NCBI RefSeq assembly: GCF_003287275.1
Contig: NZ_QEVW01000009.1
Coordinates: forward strand, 310,001-374,000
Direction of reading: 5' to 3'
Length of the DNA: 64,000 bases
Origin: Paenibacillus taichungensis
GTDB lineage: Bacteria; Bacillota; Bacilli; Paenibacillales; Paenibacillaceae
Part shown: piece after piece, positions 56,041 to 64,000 of the stretch
How the letters are laid out: every line of letters starts with the position of its first letter
Position numbering within the stretch: the stretch's first letter is position 1
Made by a program: the position numbers and the translations under genes
Notes under the pieces: generated by a model
The model's input: only the letters and a program-made list of their open reading frames with translations
The model's database searches: none
Told to the model about the DNA's origin: nothing

Positions 56041-56123
56041 CTCGGACTTAACTCAACGGTTCAAAGGAGTAGAAACTCCATATTAAACGCACAGCGGATG
56101 CGATACAGAAAGGAAGAGGCAGC

Positions 56124-56873
56124 ATGGTTAATGGACATATTCACTCACTCGAAACTTTCGGGATGGTAGACGGCCCAGGCATCCGCTTCGTGCTTTTTAT
56201 GCAGGGATGTCTGCTCAAATGCCAGTATTGTCACAATCCGGATACATGGGCACTGGATGGTGGCAGGGAAATGAGTGTGGAGGAGGTATTGGCTGAAATC
56301 GAGCCATACCTGTCCTACTATCGCAGTTCCGGCGGAGGACTTACGGTATCCGGCGGGGAGCCAACATTACAGGCTCATTTTGTAGCCGAAGTTTTCAAAG
56401 AAGTGAAACGCCGTTGGGGATTGCATACTACGCTGGACAGCAACGGTTTCAATGAACCGGATCGGATTCATGATTTGTTGGATAACACGGACCTGGTTTT
56501 GTTGGATCTGAAGCACATCAATGATGAGAAACATATCAAGCTGACAGGCAAATCCAACGAGAGAACATTGCGCACCGCACAATGGTTATCGGACAATGGA
56601 CGAAAAATGTGGATTCGCCACGTGTATGTGCCAGGGATCCACAATGAGGAAGAAGACTTGCACAATCTGGGGCGGTTTATTGGAACGCTAAATGGAGTCG
56701 AGAAGTTCGAAATCCTGCCTTATCATCAGATGGGAATCTACAAATGGCAGGCGCTGGGGAAAGCCTATCCGCTTGATGGTGTTTCTTCTCCGAGTGATGA
56801 GGAAGTGGAACGAGCGTATCGTTTGATTGAACAAGGTCGTGCGGAGACAGCGGGCATGACTTGCTCCAAATAA
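56124..56873 (+). CDS. pflA: Pyruvate formate-lyase activating enzyme
   Basis: 249 residues, radical SAM. The cluster motif is CLLKCQYCHNPDTW (CxxxCxxC), preceded by SLETFGMVDGPGIRFVLFMQG and followed by GGGLTVSGGEP. It installs the glycyl radical on PflB. AGAAAGGAAGAGG precedes the ATG. Ends the pfl operon; repeat copy E and a terminator follow. Confidence 0.95.
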   Translation: MVNGHIHSLETFGMVDGPGIRFVLFMQGCLLKCQYCHNPDTWALDGGREMSVEEVLAEIEPYLSYYRSSGGGLTVSGGEPTLQAHFVAEVFKEVKRRWGLHTTLDSNGFNEPDRIHDLLDNTDLVLLDLKHINDEKHIKLTGKSNERTLRTAQWLSDNGRKMWIRHVYVPGIHNEEEDLHNLGRFIGTLNGVEKFEILPYHQMGIYKWQALGKAYPLDGVSSPSDEEVERAYRLIEQGRAETAGMTCSK

Positions 56874-56904
56874 GTAACAACAGTTACAAATAAATTGAAC
56901 TATC

Positions 56905-57059
56905 TATTTACACGAGAACGTAGAGGACAGAAATAAGCTGGAGAAGCGGAGCGTTCGCCTTTATTCCCAGATTTTCACCTTTGTAAAAGTGAATCAAAAA
57001 AATCGGGGGATAACAGCGATCGGAAGGTTGTTCTGTCATCGGAGTGGCAAGTGTAAATA
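56905..57059 (+). repeat. Structured repeat family 1, copy E
   Basis: 155 bp closed by TATTTACAC (56905-56913) and its exact complement GTGTAAATA (57051-57059). Inner GACAGAA / TTCTGTC; core AGAAGCGGAGCGTTCGCC; inner stem TTATTCCC... / GGGGGATAA, then CAGCGATCGGAAG. In the 3' untranslated part of the pflBA message. Confidence 0.75.
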
Positions 57060-57088
57060 TTCTTTAGTTCAACTTATTTCCAACCAAG

Positions 57089-57126
57089 CAGTCTTTGCGA
57101 ACATGTTTCGCAGGGGCTGTTTTTTT
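57089..57126 (+). terminator. Terminator after pflA and repeat E
   Basis: CAG..TGCGAA pairs with TTCGCA..CTG (57089-57119), followed by seven T. Confidence 0.8.
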
Positions 57127-57277
57127 GTGCTGTTATCTATTGTAAATACAAGATTATTTGTCCAGTGAAGGATTTTATCCCTCCATTGATGAATTGTCAT
57201 CCTTACGATGTAAGCTACAACTTTTTATAATCAGAGTGTAAAGCCAAATGCTCAATATCTTGAGGGGGGTCATACGA

Positions 57278-58642
57278 ATGAAAAAAGGAATGACATTACT
57301 GCTTTCATTATTGCTAATCACATCATGGACATTGGCAGGTTGTTCGAGCTCAACTAACGAACCACAACAGGGAGCAGGCAATACGCCTGCGGAGCCAAGC
57401 AAGGAACCGGTTGAGATGCTTCTCCGTCACACTCAGGTGGGTGCCGACAAACAAAAAAGGCTGGCCATTCTGCAGGACGTTGTGGCCAAAGTGGAGAGTG
57501 AAGTACCTAACCTGACCTTTACACTGGACGGAGTTGAATCCGATGTAAACCGTAAGGAGAAGCTTCGTGGTGAGATGGCAGCAGGCAATCCGCCGGATAT
57601 CTTCGAATTGTTCGGCAGTCCGGACTCCAAAGTATATGCCAAAGAGGGCATGTTGTTGGATCTCACGCCAATCTTGCAAGAGCTGGGCATTCAGGACCAA
57701 TTTTCATCGCTTGAACCATTCACCTATGAAGGTAAAGTCTACGGACTGCCTATTGGCGGATCGGGAGAAGGTTTCTTCTACAATAAAGAGTACTTTACGC
57801 AAAAAGGTTGGAAAGCGCCTTCAACAATGGCTGAGCTGGATAATATGCTCGCTGAGATCAAGGCTGATGGCAAAGTGCCACTTGCTTCTGCTTCCAAAGC
57901 AGGCTGGGTTCCACTCATGTTAACGAACCATCTGTGGTCCCGTTACGCTGGACCTGATATTACGGCGAAGTTTGCTACAGGCGAAGCCAAGTGGACTGAT
58001 CCAGGCGTTGTCGCAGGATTCGCGAAGCATAAGGAATGGGTGGATAAAGGTTACTTCAAAAAAGGTGAGCTTGGCTTTGAGTATGCAGAATATACAACTC
58101 AATTTACGAGTGGTGAAGCGATTCTGATGTACGACGGAACATGGAAATCGTCTGTATTCAAGGAAGGACAGAGCGGTGAGTCACTCATTGGCAAGGTTGG
58201 TTTCTTCAATATGCCTCCAGTAGAGAACGGTGCAGGAGATCAAACAGCCCTGATGCGTGACGTCAATAACGGATACGGCTTCTCCGCAGCGGTTGCGGAT
58301 GATCCTCAGAAGCTTGCGGCTGTTAAAGCCTTTATCAAAAACTTCTACAACGAAGATATGCAAGTTCGTGGACTCGTAGAAGACGGTGTGTTACCAGCGA
58401 TGAAATTGGATGAAAAAGTGCTGACAGACAGCATCACTGACGATTTGATGAAAGAAATTGTAGCTGTTCTGAATGCATCGCAGACTTCATTCCCGGCTTT
58501 CGATGCACTCGTTCAAGCCGATGTAACGACAGAGATCAGTAACTTGCAAATTCAGAAGCTGGTTGGTGGACAAACGACACCAGAGAAAATGGCTGAAGAA
58601 TTGCAGAAGGTTCAGGAAGAGGCTAATGCTTCAGTAGAATAA
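57278..58642 (+). CDS. Sugar ABC transporter substrate-binding lipoprotein (CUT1)
   Basis: 454 residues from ATG 57278 behind GAGGGGGG. Lipobox TLAGC near residue 22. Family 1 binding-protein fold: RGEMAAGNPPDIFELFGSPDS, YGLPIGGSGEGFFYNKEYF, AILMYDGTWKS. First gene of a transport operon whose two permeases and YesM/YesN pair follow. Substrate unknown; Paenibacillus operons of this form usually take up plant oligosaccharides. No ATPase gene. Confidence 0.9.
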   Translation: MKKGMTLLLSLLLITSWTLAGCSSSTNEPQQGAGNTPAEPSKEPVEMLLRHTQVGADKQKRLAILQDVVAKVESEVPNLTFTLDGVESDVNRKEKLRGEMAAGNPPDIFELFGSPDSKVYAKEGMLLDLTPILQELGIQDQFSSLEPFTYEGKVYGLPIGGSGEGFFYNKEYFTQKGWKAPSTMAELDNMLAEIKADGKVPLASASKAGWVPLMLTNHLWSRYAGPDITAKFATGEAKWTDPGVVAGFAKHKEWVDKGYFKKGELGFEYAEYTTQFTSGEAILMYDGTWKSSVFKEGQSGESLIGKVGFFNMPPVENGAGDQTALMRDVNNGYGFSAAVADDPQKLAAVKAFIKNFYNEDMQVRGLVEDGVLPAMKLDEKVLTDSITDDLMKEIVAVLNASQTSFPAFDALVQADVTTEISNLQIQKLVGGQTTPEKMAEELQKVQEEANASVE

Positions 58643-58683
58643 ACGATCTTTAAGCGAAGAAGAGTACCTGCTAACACCATGCT

Positions 58684-58719
58684 GGTTTACCCCGGTTGGA
58701 ACACTGCCGGGGTAAAACC
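58684..58719 (+). terminator. Intercistronic hairpin between binding protein and permease genes
   Basis: TTTACCCCGG (58686-58695) pairs perfectly with CCGGGGTAAA (58707-58716), extended by GG/CC. No T tract follows. Such hairpins often protect the upstream message or attenuate the downstream genes, so that binding protein exceeds permease. Confidence 0.6.
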
Positions 58720-58805
58720 CTTGGTCCTATCTAGAGAATTACACTGCTGAGGAATCTGCTCTATATATGAGCATAAGAAGTTGAAGTCACTGAAGGAGGT
58801 AGATC

Positions 58806-59690
58806 ATGAATACTTCACTCCGCAGCCCGCTGATCTATACGTTGTTTGTGTTGCCGGCACTGATCCTGTTTATCATGTTTTTCCTGTATCCTATCGGCAG
58901 TTCGCTCTATTACAGTCTGACCAGTTGGAACGGTGTATCCGCAGAGCCTCGTTTTGTGGGACTGTCCAACTATGCAAAAGCTTTGACAGATGAACGTTTT
59001 TGGATTTCTACGCGCAATAACGGTTTCTTTATCGCATTTTCGGTTTTGATCCAGGTGCCTCTCATTGTGTTGTTTTCCCTGCTCATTGCAAACGTGAAGA
59101 GATTGAAGGGATTATACAAAACAGCCGTCTTTTTGCCTTCCATTATGTCAACGGCAGTTATCGGTATTCTATGGGGGTTCATCTACGAGCCTAACATCGG
59201 CCTGTTGAATCAATTACTTGAAACGGTAGGAATCTCGCCGGTCTATTGGTTGTCCGATAACCGATTCGCAATGATATCCATTCTCGTAACCAATGCGTGG
59301 CAGTGGACGGGATTCTATATTGTCATGGTTTTGGCGGCCATTCTGGCTATTCCCAAGGACCTGGATGAAGCGGCAGCCATTGATGGAGCAACAGCCGTAC
59401 AAAGAGCTTTCAAAATTACATTGCCACTTATCAGACCTATCATTTCTGTCGTCATTATGTTATCCATTGCCGGGGCGATGAAGGCAGCTGATATTGTTCT
59501 GGTTATGACCAAAGGTGGACCCGCAGGCTCTACCGAAGTGCTTGCCACGTATATGATCAAATATGCGATTACCAATTTTAAATACGGTTATGGCAATACG
59601 ATTGCGGTTCTGATCTTTGCTCTGACGCTTGTGCTCACCGCGGTATATCAGTTGCTGGTGGCGAGACGCAACGAAAGGGTGGAATATTGA
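58806..59690 (+). CDS. Sugar ABC transporter permease, MalF/UgpA type
   Basis: 294 residues, six membrane helices. EAA loop DLDEAAAIDGATAVQRAFKITLPLIRP. GAAGGAGG precedes the ATG. The stop overlaps the next permease start by one base (TGATG). Confidence 0.92.
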   Translation: MNTSLRSPLIYTLFVLPALILFIMFFLYPIGSSLYYSLTSWNGVSAEPRFVGLSNYAKALTDERFWISTRNNGFFIAFSVLIQVPLIVLFSLLIANVKRLKGLYKTAVFLPSIMSTAVIGILWGFIYEPNIGLLNQLLETVGISPVYWLSDNRFAMISILVTNAWQWTGFYIVMVLAAILAIPKDLDEAAAIDGATAVQRAFKITLPLIRPIISVVIMLSIAGAMKAADIVLVMTKGGPAGSTEVLATYMIKYAITNFKYGYGNTIAVLIFALTLVLTAVYQLLVARRNERVEY

Positions 59691-60520
59691 TGGTAAAGAA
59701 CATAAAAGGCAGTATACCTCATGTTTTGTTGATGTTGTATCTACTTGCGATTCTGTTTCCCTTCTTATTCGTAATTTTTTCTTCATTTAAGCAGGATAAC
59801 AACGAAATTGCACTAAATCCGTTCGGTCTGCCTTCCACTTGGGTGTTTAATAACTACGTGGAGGCTTGGGTAAATGCCAAGATTGGAACGTATTTTTGGA
59901 ACAGTATGTATATTTCGGTCTTGTCCTCAGTCGGAACCATTGTGCTTGGTGCCATGTTTGCCTTTGCTATAACACGGATGAGACACCGCAAATGGAGCAT
60001 GTTACTGTACAGTCTCATTCTGGCGGGTATGCTGATTCCAAACAATGCGCTCATGCTGCCGATTTATTTGCTTGTCCGCAAGCTCGGCATTTTGGATACT
60101 CATTTGGCGCTAATCATTCCTTATGTTGCGAATGCAATTCCGTTCACGATTATTATTTTGGCTGCTTTTATGCGGTCGCTTCCTGGGGAAATTGAGGAAG
60201 CGGCGGTTATGGATGGGTTGAGGGCTCCGGGTATCTTTGCTAGAATAGTGATACCCCTTACAGTTCCAGCCATTGTTACGGTGTTTATCGTGAATTTCCT
60301 CGGCAACTGGAACGAATTTTTACTCGCCAACTATTTCTTATCCACCGATAAACTGCGTACACTGCCTGTCGGCATGGTCCAGTTTCGTGATCAGTATCAA
60401 ATGAATTATGCCCAGATGTCAGCAGGCATTGTATACAGTGTTGTACCGGTTGTAGTAATCTACGCCATATTGCAGGAGAAAATCATTGAAGGCGTAACGG
60501 CAGGTAGTGTTAAAGGTTAA
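59690..60520 (+). CDS. Sugar ABC transporter permease, MalG/UgpE type
   Basis: 276 residues from ATG 59690 (AAAGGGTGG upstream). EAA loop EIEEAAVMDGLRAPGIFARIVIPLTVP and C-terminal EGVTAGSVKG. Partner of the preceding permease; translated with it through the TGATG overlap. Confidence 0.92.
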   Translation: MVKNIKGSIPHVLLMLYLLAILFPFLFVIFSSFKQDNNEIALNPFGLPSTWVFNNYVEAWVNAKIGTYFWNSMYISVLSSVGTIVLGAMFAFAITRMRHRKWSMLLYSLILAGMLIPNNALMLPIYLLVRKLGILDTHLALIIPYVANAIPFTIIILAAFMRSLPGEIEEAAVMDGLRAPGIFARIVIPLTVPAIVTVFIVNFLGNWNEFLLANYFLSTDKLRTLPVGMVQFRDQYQMNYAQMSAGIVYSVVPVVVIYAILQEKIIEGVTAGSVKG

Positions 60521-60551
60521 TTAACGATGCGTTATATAGGGAGAACGGGAA

Positions 60552-62393
60552 ATGAACTTGCGGATGAAGCTGGCCATGGCATTTCTGTTGCTCATCATTG
60601 TACCGATGTGCACGCTTGGAATCGGCATGTTCTTGGTCACATCACATACGATTGAGAAAAAATACAATCAGCAGTCTGAATATGCACTCCAGGCGATTAG
60701 CTATAATATCGAGAATGTTTTTCAGCAGATCAACAATGTCACGGACAACGGCATTGCCACATCGGTATTCCAGATGGCTTTGAACGCCAAAGATCCGAGC
60801 AAACAGGATCTTGGAATCGGTAATCAATTGTCGCTGAATGCCAGCCAGCGTAATTTCCGTTCCCTTTTATACAACTACCCGTTCATCAGTTATGCCTTTT
60901 TGTATGATTTGCGTCCGCGTTCGTCTCAGGATAACCAGATTGTTTCTATATTTACGAAAGAAAATTTTCAAGCGCTTCCTTTTCAACAATTTAAGGTTCA
61001 TCCAATATTCAAAGAAATCCAGGAACTCAACGGCGTGCCCAAATGGCTGGCCCCTCTGGAATATCCTGAACTGACGGGCGTAGAGCCTGTCTTTACTCAG
61101 ATTCGGTTGGTCAAGGAACTCAGTTATTTTCAGAATATTGGGGTTCTTGTTGTTCAGATTAAAAAAGGGGAGATGGACCGCATCTTCCGCCATTTGCAAA
61201 TAAGTGATCCTGCACAAGATACTTCGTTCCTGCTGATCAATGAAGAAGGTCTGATTGTATACGATCCTTCTGGACGTTATAGCGGAGAAAGGATGGAGAA
61301 TCTGGGTGTGCGTTCTGGAATTTACGGACCAGGGTTCAGCAGCACCAGAGCAGTGTTCGATGGCAGTGAAAGCATCATTTCACAATATCATCTGAAAAAC
61401 TATAACTGGAGTCTGGTCAGTGTCACTTCATGGGAAGCATTATCGGCAGAGACGAATGTGTTCGCAGGTTGGTCGATTATTATCATTCTGCTGTGCCTGC
61501 TTGCTGCGATGGTTTTCAATGTGTTTTTCATGAACCGGATTACAGGCAATATTGCGGTACTCGTGCGATTCATGAGACGTGTAGATGATGGAGACTTTAA
61601 TGCCCGGGTCGAAGGAAGTGGCTTTGACGAGATGCAGCTGCTTGCCCAAGGGTTCAATGAATTGCTGGATCGCATCGGAGGTCTGTTCCGACGTGTGCGT
61701 GCAGAGCAGGAACAGAAGGCAAAGGCAGAACTACGCGTGCTTCAAGCCCAGATTAAACCTCATTTTCTATTCAATACGCTGGAATCCATTAACGGACTAG
61801 CCATGAGGGGAGAAGGGCGTAAAGTAAGTGAAATGGTAACACGTCTTGGCAATATGCTGCGGATCAGTATTCAGGATCAGGAGGAGATCTCGCTTAGTGA
61901 GGAGTTACGGCACCTGCAGAGTTATCTTGAGATCCAGCATTACAGGTTTAGTGATTTGTTCCGGTACGAGATTGACATTCCATCTCATCTGTACACCTCA
62001 TCTATACTCAAGCTTACCCTTCAACCTCTTGTGGAAAATAGTATTCAGCATGGGTTCGAGGGAATTGAATATCAGGGTATACTTCGGATCAGTGCATTTG
62101 TGGAAAGGAATAACTTGGTGCTGCGAGTTGAGGACAATGGTATCGGTATTCCCCAGGAAATGTTGGCTCGATTCGAATACATGGCAGAAGACCCGCCTGA
62201 ATACATCATGGCTGAGGGAACGAAGCCGCTGTCTTCAATGGCAGAGCGTCGAGGGCTGGGTTTAAGAAGTGTTGCAGATCGGATAAGGATTCAATATGGG
62301 GCCGGATATGGGGTGTTTATATGTTCCTCTCCGGGACATGGCACCGTCATTCAATGTATTATTCCACAATATGAGCAGGGGGAAGATGAATGA
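60552..62393 (+). CDS. YesM-type sensor histidine kinase
   Basis: 613 residues. N-terminal membrane helix (~6-28), extracytoplasmic sensor (~30-295), second helix (~300-325), HAMP (~326-380), then His_kinase with IKPHFLFNTLESI (His404), N box VENSIQHGF and DNGIGIP of the ATPase. This LytS/YesM-type kinase class sits beside sugar transporters and senses the ligand or its binding protein. Overlaps its response regulator by four bases. Confidence 0.92.
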   Translation: MNLRMKLAMAFLLLIIVPMCTLGIGMFLVTSHTIEKKYNQQSEYALQAISYNIENVFQQINNVTDNGIATSVFQMALNAKDPSKQDLGIGNQLSLNASQRNFRSLLYNYPFISYAFLYDLRPRSSQDNQIVSIFTKENFQALPFQQFKVHPIFKEIQELNGVPKWLAPLEYPELTGVEPVFTQIRLVKELSYFQNIGVLVVQIKKGEMDRIFRHLQISDPAQDTSFLLINEEGLIVYDPSGRYSGERMENLGVRSGIYGPGFSSTRAVFDGSESIISQYHLKNYNWSLVSVTSWEALSAETNVFAGWSIIIILLCLLAAMVFNVFFMNRITGNIAVLVRFMRRVDDGDFNARVEGSGFDEMQLLAQGFNELLDRIGGLFRRVRAEQEQKAKAELRVLQAQIKPHFLFNTLESINGLAMRGEGRKVSEMVTRLGNMLRISIQDQEEISLSEELRHLQSYLEIQHYRFSDLFRYEIDIPSHLYTSSILKLTLQPLVENSIQHGFEGIEYQGILRISAFVERNNLVLRVEDNGIGIPQEMLARFEYMAEDPPEYIMAEGTKPLSSMAERRGLGLRSVADRIRIQYGAGYGVFICSSPGHGTVIQCIIPQYEQGEDE

Positions 62394-64000
62394 ATCTAAC
62401 CGCGTTGCTGGTTGACGATGAGCTGCCGATTTTGGAGAATTTGAGTTTTATTTTGCCATGGGAAGACATGGGCATTGAAATTGTGGGTACGGCCAGAAGC
62501 GGGTCAGAAGCACTGGATAAAGTTGCAGAATGTCACCCTGACATCATGTTATGTGATATTCGCATGCCCTCTATGGATGGTCTGGAGCTGATTCAAATAT
62601 TGCGGGAACAAGGAGAAACTTGTGAGATTATTTTGCTGACAGGATATCAGCAGTTCGAGTATGCTCGTACAGCCATTCGTTACAATGTCCATGAATACAT
62701 ATGCAAGCCAATCGATTACCTGGATCTGGAACAGAAATTGCGTGAGCTTGCCAGTCAGATTCAGAAGAAACGGTTGGAAATGGAGGCTGAACGCCACCGT
62801 AAATCGGAGATGGAAGTATGGGTAAAGCATAAACATATCATTGACCTGATGCGAAAAGAGGAGGATTCGTTATTTTCTTCCCCTCCTTCTTCCCCGGAAA
62901 CACAGGCATCTTCGTTACGGTATATTCTGCTGCTTATCGATGTGTCGGGTTACTTCAAACATTCGATCGGCTGGTCTGGGGCACAGCACCAAAGCTGGCA
63001 TGGAATGATCCGTTCCAAACTTAGGGAGATTACAGACCGGATTTGTGAAGGAACTCTGCTGATTTCGGCCCGTAAGGGAGAATGGTGCATGTTGGTGGAG
63101 GCGTCAGATGAATGGAAACTGCGAGCAGATGTACTGGCTCAACAGGTTCAATTGGAACTAGATACGACATTTGAGATGGGTTCAGGCATGAAGACAAGAG
63201 TCATTCAGGATGTTATGCCTGTGAAACTGGATGATCAGATGGCTGAGCGATACCGGCATTGTCAGCGATTGCTGATCATGAATGATTCTAATCAGCGCAG
63301 CGATGCGCTGGAACAACAATCTGCTGAGCACTCTATCATGTCATCCAAAGAACCTTCCAGCAGGACAACAATGTGGGTTACAAAAGAGGATTTGGACTTG
63401 ATCACCCGCTGGATCAGACAGGGAAATAAACAAGGATTGATAGACCTGCTCGTGCGGCTCAAACATCGGATGAGCGAGCATAAGAGTAAGCTGGATGGCG
63501 TAGCCGAAAATAGTCTGCGTTTTCTGCTGGTACATATGCTTCGTGAATTGCGCGAAGTACATGTCATGGCTGAACAGGACGAAATGCACTTCTGGAGTGC
63601 ATTGCATTCAGCAACCTCCATCAAGGAATTAATCGAACTGGCGGAGGCACTTGCTTATGCTTGTCATGATAAGAAAAGTGTACCTCGCCCCTCTGTGTCG
63701 GAGCTGATCAGTTCTGCGTGCGAGTATATGAACGCCAGACTGGAATGTGATCTGGGCATTGATGAGGTAGCTGATTGGCTGGGCATCAGTCCGGGCTATT
63801 TTTGCCAGCTGTTCAAAAATCAGATGGGTGTAACCTTTGTTGAATATATGACCCATAAGCGGATGGAGAGTGCAGCCTTATTATTGAGTACGACGGAATG
63901 GAGTATTACAGCCATTGGAGAAGCGACGGGGTATAAGGAGCGGCGATATTTCTCCAAAGTGTTCCATAAACATTTTCACATGAAACCATCAGAATTCAGG
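62390..64000 (+). CDS. YesN-type response regulator with AraC output domain (3' end outside window)
   Basis: 537 codons visible, still open at the window edge. Starts at ATG 62390 inside the kinase stop (ATGA). Receiver domain ~1-125 with Asp9/Asp10 and phospho-acceptor Asp56 (MLCDIRMPSMDG), Lys in CKPIDY. A long middle region (~130-430) is of the kind common in YesN proteins. The AraC HTH starts near residue 438 (CDLGIDEVADWLGISPGYFCQLFKNQMG, then ITAIGEATGYKERRYFSKVFHKHF). It activates the adjacent transport operon by family analogy. Only the last few residues appear to be missing. Confidence 0.92.
   Translation, partial: MNLTALLVDDELPILENLSFILPWEDMGIEIVGTARSGSEALDKVAECHPDIMLCDIRMPSMDGLELIQILREQGETCEIILLTGYQQFEYARTAIRYNVHEYICKPIDYLDLEQKLRELASQIQKKRLEMEAERHRKSEMEVWVKHKHIIDLMRKEEDSLFSSPPSSPETQASSLRYILLLIDVSGYFKHSIGWSGAQHQSWHGMIRSKLREITDRICEGTLLISARKGEWCMLVEASDEWKLRADVLAQQVQLELDTTFEMGSGMKTRVIQDVMPVKLDDQMAERYRHCQRLLIMNDSNQRSDALEQQSAEHSIMSSKEPSSRTTMWVTKEDLDLITRWIRQGNKQGLIDLLVRLKHRMSEHKSKLDGVAENSLRFLLVHMLRELREVHVMAEQDEMHFWSALHSATSIKELIELAEALAYACHDKKSVPRPSVSELISSACEYMNARLECDLGIDEVADWLGISPGYFCQLFKNQMGVTFVEYMTHKRMESAALLLSTTEWSITAIGEATGYKERRYFSKVFHKHFHMKPSEFR

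Overview
The window reads as chromosomal DNA of a Paenibacillus-type Bacillota. The evidence is strong AGGAGG-type ribosome binding sites with frequent GTG/TTG starts, CUT1 sugar ABC transporters lacking their own ATPase, a YesM/YesN-type two-component pair, an Fnr with a C-terminal cysteine cluster, and Amj, YdaT, YitT and YaaA homologues. I see no rRNA, tRNA, CRISPR array, transposase or prophage module. Most genes have balanced GC; the 18.4-22.7 kb and 24.6-26.5 kb stretches are visibly AT-rich and look like accessory DNA.

Layout. 0-7.3 kb: an exopolysaccharide-type operon (glycoside-hydrolase-like protein cut by the window edge, membrane HEAT-repeat protein, family 2 glycosyltransferase, degenerate GGDEF-like/pseudo-receiver protein, nucleotide-sugar dehydrogenase, second TIM-barrel-like protein). 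7.4-14.8 kb: an AraC regulator divergent from an SsuD-like flavin monooxygenase, a CUT1 sugar transporter and an MFS carrier. 15-18.4 kb: a SleB-type wall hydrolase with a strange N-terminal extension, a 52-residue membrane peptide with an SPFH protein, and yaaA. 19-22.5 kb: a lone 1169-residue SIR2/NB-ARC protein that looks like an antiphage sensor. 22.7-26.2 kb: a DUF6809-like protein, a PL9 pectate lyase with a cre site, and a secreted protein next to a small membrane protein. 26.5-34.1 kb: catalase, a DinG-like helicase, cysteine synthase, small unknowns, and a TIR-like/GAF-like protein overlapping a small basic protein. 35-39.5 kb: yitT, ydaT, amj, msrAB and a VTT-domain protein. 39.6-47 kb: a sugar oxidoreductase/isomerase/ThuA cluster with an AraC regulator. 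47.2-49.4 kb: an HxlR regulator, an unknown protein and a lipoprotein. 49.4-56.9 kb: an anaerobic module (fnr, adhE, pflB, pflA) with three perfect FNR-type palindromes, two of them positioned about 41 bp upstream of the expected start. 57.2-64 kb: a second CUT1 transporter followed by a YesM-like kinase and a YesN-like regulator that runs off the window.

Two families of intergenic repeats run through these regions. The larger has five copies of about 151-156 bp (one enlarged to 216 bp). They share a conserved core, fold into the same long hairpin, and show compensatory changes in several stems. They sit beside the monooxygenase gene, upstream of yitT, and on both sides of pflBA. A second family has two copies (30.5 and 37.5 kb). 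These repeats, the SIR2-NB-ARC protein, the TIR-GAF pair and the pseudo-receiver in the polysaccharide operon are the items most worth following up. All functional calls are from reading the sequence; no database search was run.
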